10,000 bases of DNA, from contig JACMQR010000364.1 of assembly GCA_014376885.1 (NCBI GenBank), forward strand, positions 1-10,000, in the 5' to 3' direction. A program made the translations under genes and the position numbers. This DNA is from Polaromonas sp. (lineage in GTDB: Bacteria > Pseudomonadota > Gammaproteobacteria > Burkholderiales > Burkholderiaceae_C). Of this stretch, positions 7,937 through 10,000 are shown in pieces; the first letter of the stretch is position 1, and each line of letters starts with the position of its first letter. The notes beneath the pieces were generated by a model. That model was given only the letters and a program-made list of their open reading frames with translations. It had not been told where the DNA came from and made no database searches.

Positions 7937-7968
7937 AAAAAGACAAAAGCCGGGAATTCCGGCTTTTG
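7937..7968 (-). terminator. Intrinsic terminator of gltBD
   Basis: A 10-bp perfect stem (7944-7953 with 7959-7968; arms CAAAAGCCGG and CCGGCTTTTG, loop of 5) begins 21 nt after the gltD stop. It is followed on the minus strand by TCTTTTT, ending at 7937. Stem strength, the T-run inside the 3' arm and the T-run after it make this a convincing Rho-independent terminator. The last T is immediately followed by the mlaF ATG, so it also occupies the whole leader of mlaF. Confidence 0.85.
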
Positions 7969-7989
7969 CATCATAAGGGATTACGCCAA

Positions 7990-9456
7990 TCAGCGCGGCA
8001 GGTCGCTGTAGCCCATCAGGAACTCGTCGACCGAACGCGCCGCCTGCCGGCCTTCGCGAATCGCCCAGACCACCAGGCTCTGGCCGCGCCGGATGTCGCC
8101 GGCGGCAAACACCTTGGGCACATTGGTGGCATAGCCGCCGATGAAGTCGGCGCTGGCCTTGGCATTGCCGCGGCTGTCTTTGTCGATGCCGAAGGACTCG
8201 AGCACCGAGGCGACCGGCGAGACAAAGCCCATGGCCAGCAGCACCAGGTCGGCCTTGAGGGTTTGCTCCGAGCCGGCCACCTCGACCATCTTGCCACCCT
8301 GCCACTCGACGCGCACGGTTGTCAGGCCGGTGACCCGGCCTTTGTCGCCGATCAGCTGCTTGGTGGAAATGGCGAACTCGCGTTCGCAGCCCTCGTCATG
8401 CGACGACGAGGTGCGCAGCTTGACCGGCCAGTAGGGCCAGGTCATGGGCCGGTTTTCCTCGGCCGGCGGCTGCGGCATCAGCTCGAACTGGGTCACGCTG
8501 GCCGCGCCGTGGCGGTTGCTGGTGCCGACGCAGTCCGAACCGGTGTCGCCGCCGCCAATGACAATCACATGCTTGCCGGCGGCAAGCAGCTGGCCCTTGA
8601 CCTTGTCGCCGGCATTGACCTTGTTTTGCAGTGGCAAAAATTCCATCGCGAAATGCACGCCGTCGAGCTCGCGCCCCGGCACGGCCAGGTCGCGCGACTG
8701 CTCGGCGCCGCCCGTCAGCAGCACCGCATCAAAATCCTGGCGCAGCTGCTCGGGGGTGATGGTTTCCTTGGCCCAGTTGGTGACCTTGCTGTTTTTGGCC
8801 AGGCTGCCCACCATGACGCCGGTGCGAAAGGTGACGCCCTCGGCCTTCATCTGCTCGACACGCCGGTCGATATGGATTTTCTCCATCTTGAAGTCGGGAA
8901 TGCCATAGCGCAGCAGGCCGCCGACGCGGTCGTTCTTTTCAAACAGCGTCACGTCATGGCCAGCGCGCGCCAGCTGCTGGGCAGCGGCCATGCCGGCCGG
9001 GCCGGAGCCAACAACCGCTACTTTCTTGCCAGTCTTGTGCCGGGCCGGCCGGGGCTTGACCCAGCCTTCAGCCCAGGCGCGGTCGATGATGGCGTGCTCG
9101 ATCGACTTGATGCCGACCGCTTCGTCGCTCACATTGAGCGTGCAGGCCGCCTCGCATGGCGCCGGACAGATGCGGCCAGTAAATTCCGGAAAATTGTTGG
9201 TGCTGTGCAGCGTATCAATGGCGTTTTTCCAGTCGTTCCTGGACACCATGTCATTGAAATCGGGAATGATGTTGTTGACCGGGCAGCCGCTGTTGCAAAA
9301 CGGCGTGCCACAGTCCATGCAGCGCGTCGCTTGTTTGACGGCCTGTCCCTCGTCCAGGCCGATGACGATTTCCTTGTAATTCTTCAGGCGCTCGGCAACG
9401 GGCGTGTAGCCCTCTTCGATGCGCTCGAACTCCATGAAGCCTGTGATTTTTCCCAT
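7990..9456 (-). CDS. gltD: Glutamate synthase [NADPH] small subunit (GltD)
   Basis: GltD is the FAD and iron-sulfur subunit of NADPH-dependent glutamate synthase. It takes electrons from NADPH and passes them to GltB, which makes two glutamates from glutamine and 2-oxoglutarate. The protein has 488 residues, somewhat longer than E. coli GltD (about 470). N-terminal cysteines for two [4Fe-4S] clusters are seen at 46, 49, 54, 58 ([15 protein letters not shown]) and 97, 101, 105 (CPAPCEAAC). The FAD-binding GSGPAG motif is at about 150-155, the NADPH-binding GGGDTGSDC at 301-309, and the C-terminal FAD motif in [17 protein letters not shown]. The ATG at 9456-9454 has a fair Shine-Dalgarno (AGGAA, 6 nt away). 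gltB lies upstream across a structured 122-nt spacer, and a terminator follows. Confidence 0.97.
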   Translation of the reverse strand: MGKITGFMEFERIEEGYTPVAERLKNYKEIVIGLDEGQAVKQATRCMDCGTPFCNSGCPVNNIIPDFNDMVSRNDWKNAIDTLHSTNNFPEFTGRICPAPCEAACTLNVSDEAVGIKSIEHAIIDRAWAEGWVKPRPARHKTGKKVAVVGSGPAGMAAAQQLARAGHDVTLFEKNDRVGGLLRYGIPDFKMEKIHIDRRVEQMKAEGVTFRTGVMVGSLAKNSKVTNWAKETITPEQLRQDFDAVLLTGGAEQSRDLAVPGRELDGVHFAMEFLPLQNKVNAGDKVKGQLLAAGKHVIVIGGGDTGSDCVGTSNRHGAASVTQFELMPQPPAEENRPMTWPYWPVKLRTSSSHDEGCEREFAISTKQLIGDKGRVTGLTTVRVEWQGGKMVEVAGSEQTLKADLVLLAMGFVSPVASVLESFGIDKDSRGNAKASADFIGGYATNVPKVFAAGDIRRGQSLVVWAIREGRQAARSVDEFLMGYSDLPR

Positions 9457-9489
9457 GATCGGTTCCTGTAAATTTTTTAAGCCTTATCG

Positions 9490-9522
9490 GCTGCTTACGC
9501 TTGTCCCGCTTACGTAAGCAGC
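9490..9522. repeat. Inverted repeat with nested palindrome in the gltB-gltD spacer
   Basis: A 10-bp inverted repeat (GCTGCTTACG at 9490-9499, CGTAAGCAGC at 9513-9522) has a 13-nt loop. Inside it lies a perfect 12-bp palindrome, GCTTACGTAAGC (9508-9519). The unit GCTTACG occurs twice, 15 nt apart (9493 and 9508), so the 3' arm can pair with either copy. This could be a two-state mRNA structure, an operator, or a copy of a dispersed repeat. It lies upstream of the gltD ribosome-binding site. Confidence 0.5.
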
Positions 9523-9537
9523 TATTCATACAATAGC
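9521..9537. repeat. Small inverted repeat adjoining the spacer palindrome
   Basis: GCTATT (9521-9526) and AATAGC (9532-9537) can form a 6-bp stem with loop CATAC. Its outer base pairs share two bases (9521-9522) with the neighbouring larger inverted repeat, so the two stems compete slightly or stack. Confidence 0.35.
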
Positions 9538-9565
9538 AAAAAGGCAGCCCGGCCAAACGGGCGCC
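9538..9565 (-). terminator. Terminator-like hairpin after gltB
   Basis: On the minus strand, 14 nt after the gltB stop, GGC-GCCCG pairs with CGGGC-(T)-GCC (8 bp with one bulged T, loop TTTGGC) and is followed at once by TTTTT (9542-9538). This has the form of an intrinsic terminator between gltB and gltD. Since the two products form one enzyme, partial read-through or a separate gltD promoter is expected. No convincing promoter is seen in the remaining spacer. Confidence 0.55.
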
Positions 9566-9578
9566 AGGCCCGCCCGGA

Positions 9579-10000
9579 CTACTTGGCGGCAACGCCTTCC
9601 CAGTTCGTGGCGACCTGCGCGCGGGTGGTTTCGGTTGATGCTTCAAGCCGGCGCTCCTTGCGCTCGATCAGGGCGCGCTTGTACTCGTTCGGAAACACCT
9701 TGACAAACTTCTGGCGCGACACGCTCCAGGTGTCGAGCAGTTCGCGGGCGCGCTTGCTGCCGGTCCAGCGGTTGTGCTCTTGCAGCAGGCGCTTGAGCTG
9801 CGCCTCGTCGGTTTCGCCGGCATGCCAGTCGGACTTGTCATGGGTCTGCTGCTCGGCCGCGGTCACGACCCGGTCCATCGACACCATGGAGGTGTTGCAG
9901 CGGCTGGCAAACAAGCCGTCCTCGTCATACACATAGGCCACGCCGCCGCTCATGCCGGCGGCAAAGTTGCGGCCGGTCTTGCCCAGCACCAGCACCGTGC
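9579..10000 (-). CDS. gltB: Glutamate synthase large subunit (GltB), 3' end only
   Basis: GltB is the large subunit of NADPH glutamate synthase, carrying the glutaminase and synthase sites. Only the last ~140 codons are present; the family is about 1,500 residues long, so most of the gene lies beyond position 10000. The visible part opens with [25 protein letters not shown], where the Gly-rich [11 protein letters not shown] belongs to the C-terminal beta-helix (GXGXG) domain. It then runs through a helical tail ([24 protein letters not shown]) to VAAK and a TAG stop at 9581-9579. The tail [24 protein letters not shown] is characteristic of bacterial GltB. gltD follows after a spacer holding a terminator-like hairpin. 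The visible frame is intact. Confidence 0.96.
   Translation of the reverse strand, partial: TVLVLGKTGRNFAAGMSGGVAYVYDEDGLFASRCNTSMVSMDRVVTAAEQQTHDKSDWHAGETDEAQLKRLLQEHNRWTGSKRARELLDTWSVSRQKFVKVFPNEYKRALIERKERRLEASTETTRAQVATNWEGVAAK

Noticed and set aside
7970..7975. TATGAT as a promoter -10 for mlaF
   Set aside because: No acceptable -35 lies 16-18 nt upstream and there is no extended -10, so I do not list it as a feature; it is only mentioned as a possibility in the terminator finding.
7937..8305. N-terminal extension of MlaF by 123 codons
   Set aside because: The frame stays open through the terminator into gltD, but the extra residues are low-complexity Gly/Arg-rich antisense-like sequence, would overlap gltD, and MlaF proteins normally begin just before the first beta strand.
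7966..9471. Open frame of about 500 codons on the plus strand opposite gltD
   Set aside because: It is a mirror of gltD. In GC-rich genes with G/C at third codon positions the opposite strand seldom contains stops. The translation is rich in Ala, Gly, His, Arg and Gln with no recognisable domain, while gltD has all its motifs.

Overview
The window is about 62-63% GC by eye. It is a chromosomal stretch of a betaproteobacterium, most likely a member of the Comamonadaceae (Polaromonas, Rhodoferax or Variovorax-like). I infer this from the protein sequences, from the gene order mlaFEDA-CB / ABC pair / bolA-like / murA / hisG, and from a GC-rich intergenic repeat of a kind I remember from that family. 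Every real gene lies on the minus strand, so in transcription order the window reads from 10000 down to 1. No mobile element, tRNA, rRNA or CRISPR array is visible.

Region 1 (10000-7990) is the end of the nitrogen-assimilation locus. It holds the last ~140 codons of gltB (glutamate synthase large subunit) and all of gltD (small subunit). The 122-nt spacer between them contains a terminator-like hairpin and nested inverted repeats. A strong terminator follows gltD.

Region 2 (7936-3863) is the complete Mla pathway for outer-membrane lipid asymmetry. It encodes MlaF (ATPase), MlaE (permease), MlaD (MCE protein), MlaA (outer-membrane lipoprotein), MlaC (periplasmic shuttle) and MlaB (STAS subunit). 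In E. coli mlaA is unlinked to mlaFEDCB; here it sits between mlaD and mlaC, so the inner-membrane, periplasmic and outer-membrane parts share one cluster.

Region 3 (3796-2115) is an ABC-2 type ATPase/permease pair resembling E. coli YadG/YadH, with unknown substrate. It lies directly downstream of mlaB.

Region 4 (2114-1) starts with a GC-rich, hairpin-containing intergenic element. It is followed by an IbaG/BolA-like protein, murA (first committed step of peptidoglycan synthesis) and the 5' part of hisG (first step of histidine synthesis).

Four gene pairs (mlaF/mlaE, mlaD/mlaA, ABC ATPase/permease, murA/hisG) overlap by exactly ATGA, the usual sign of translational coupling. This is largely an ordinary housekeeping region. 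The points most worth a second look are the gltD terminator whose T-run touches the mlaF start codon, the structured gltB-gltD spacer, the uncharacterised ABC pair within an envelope-lipid operon, and the intergenic repeat.
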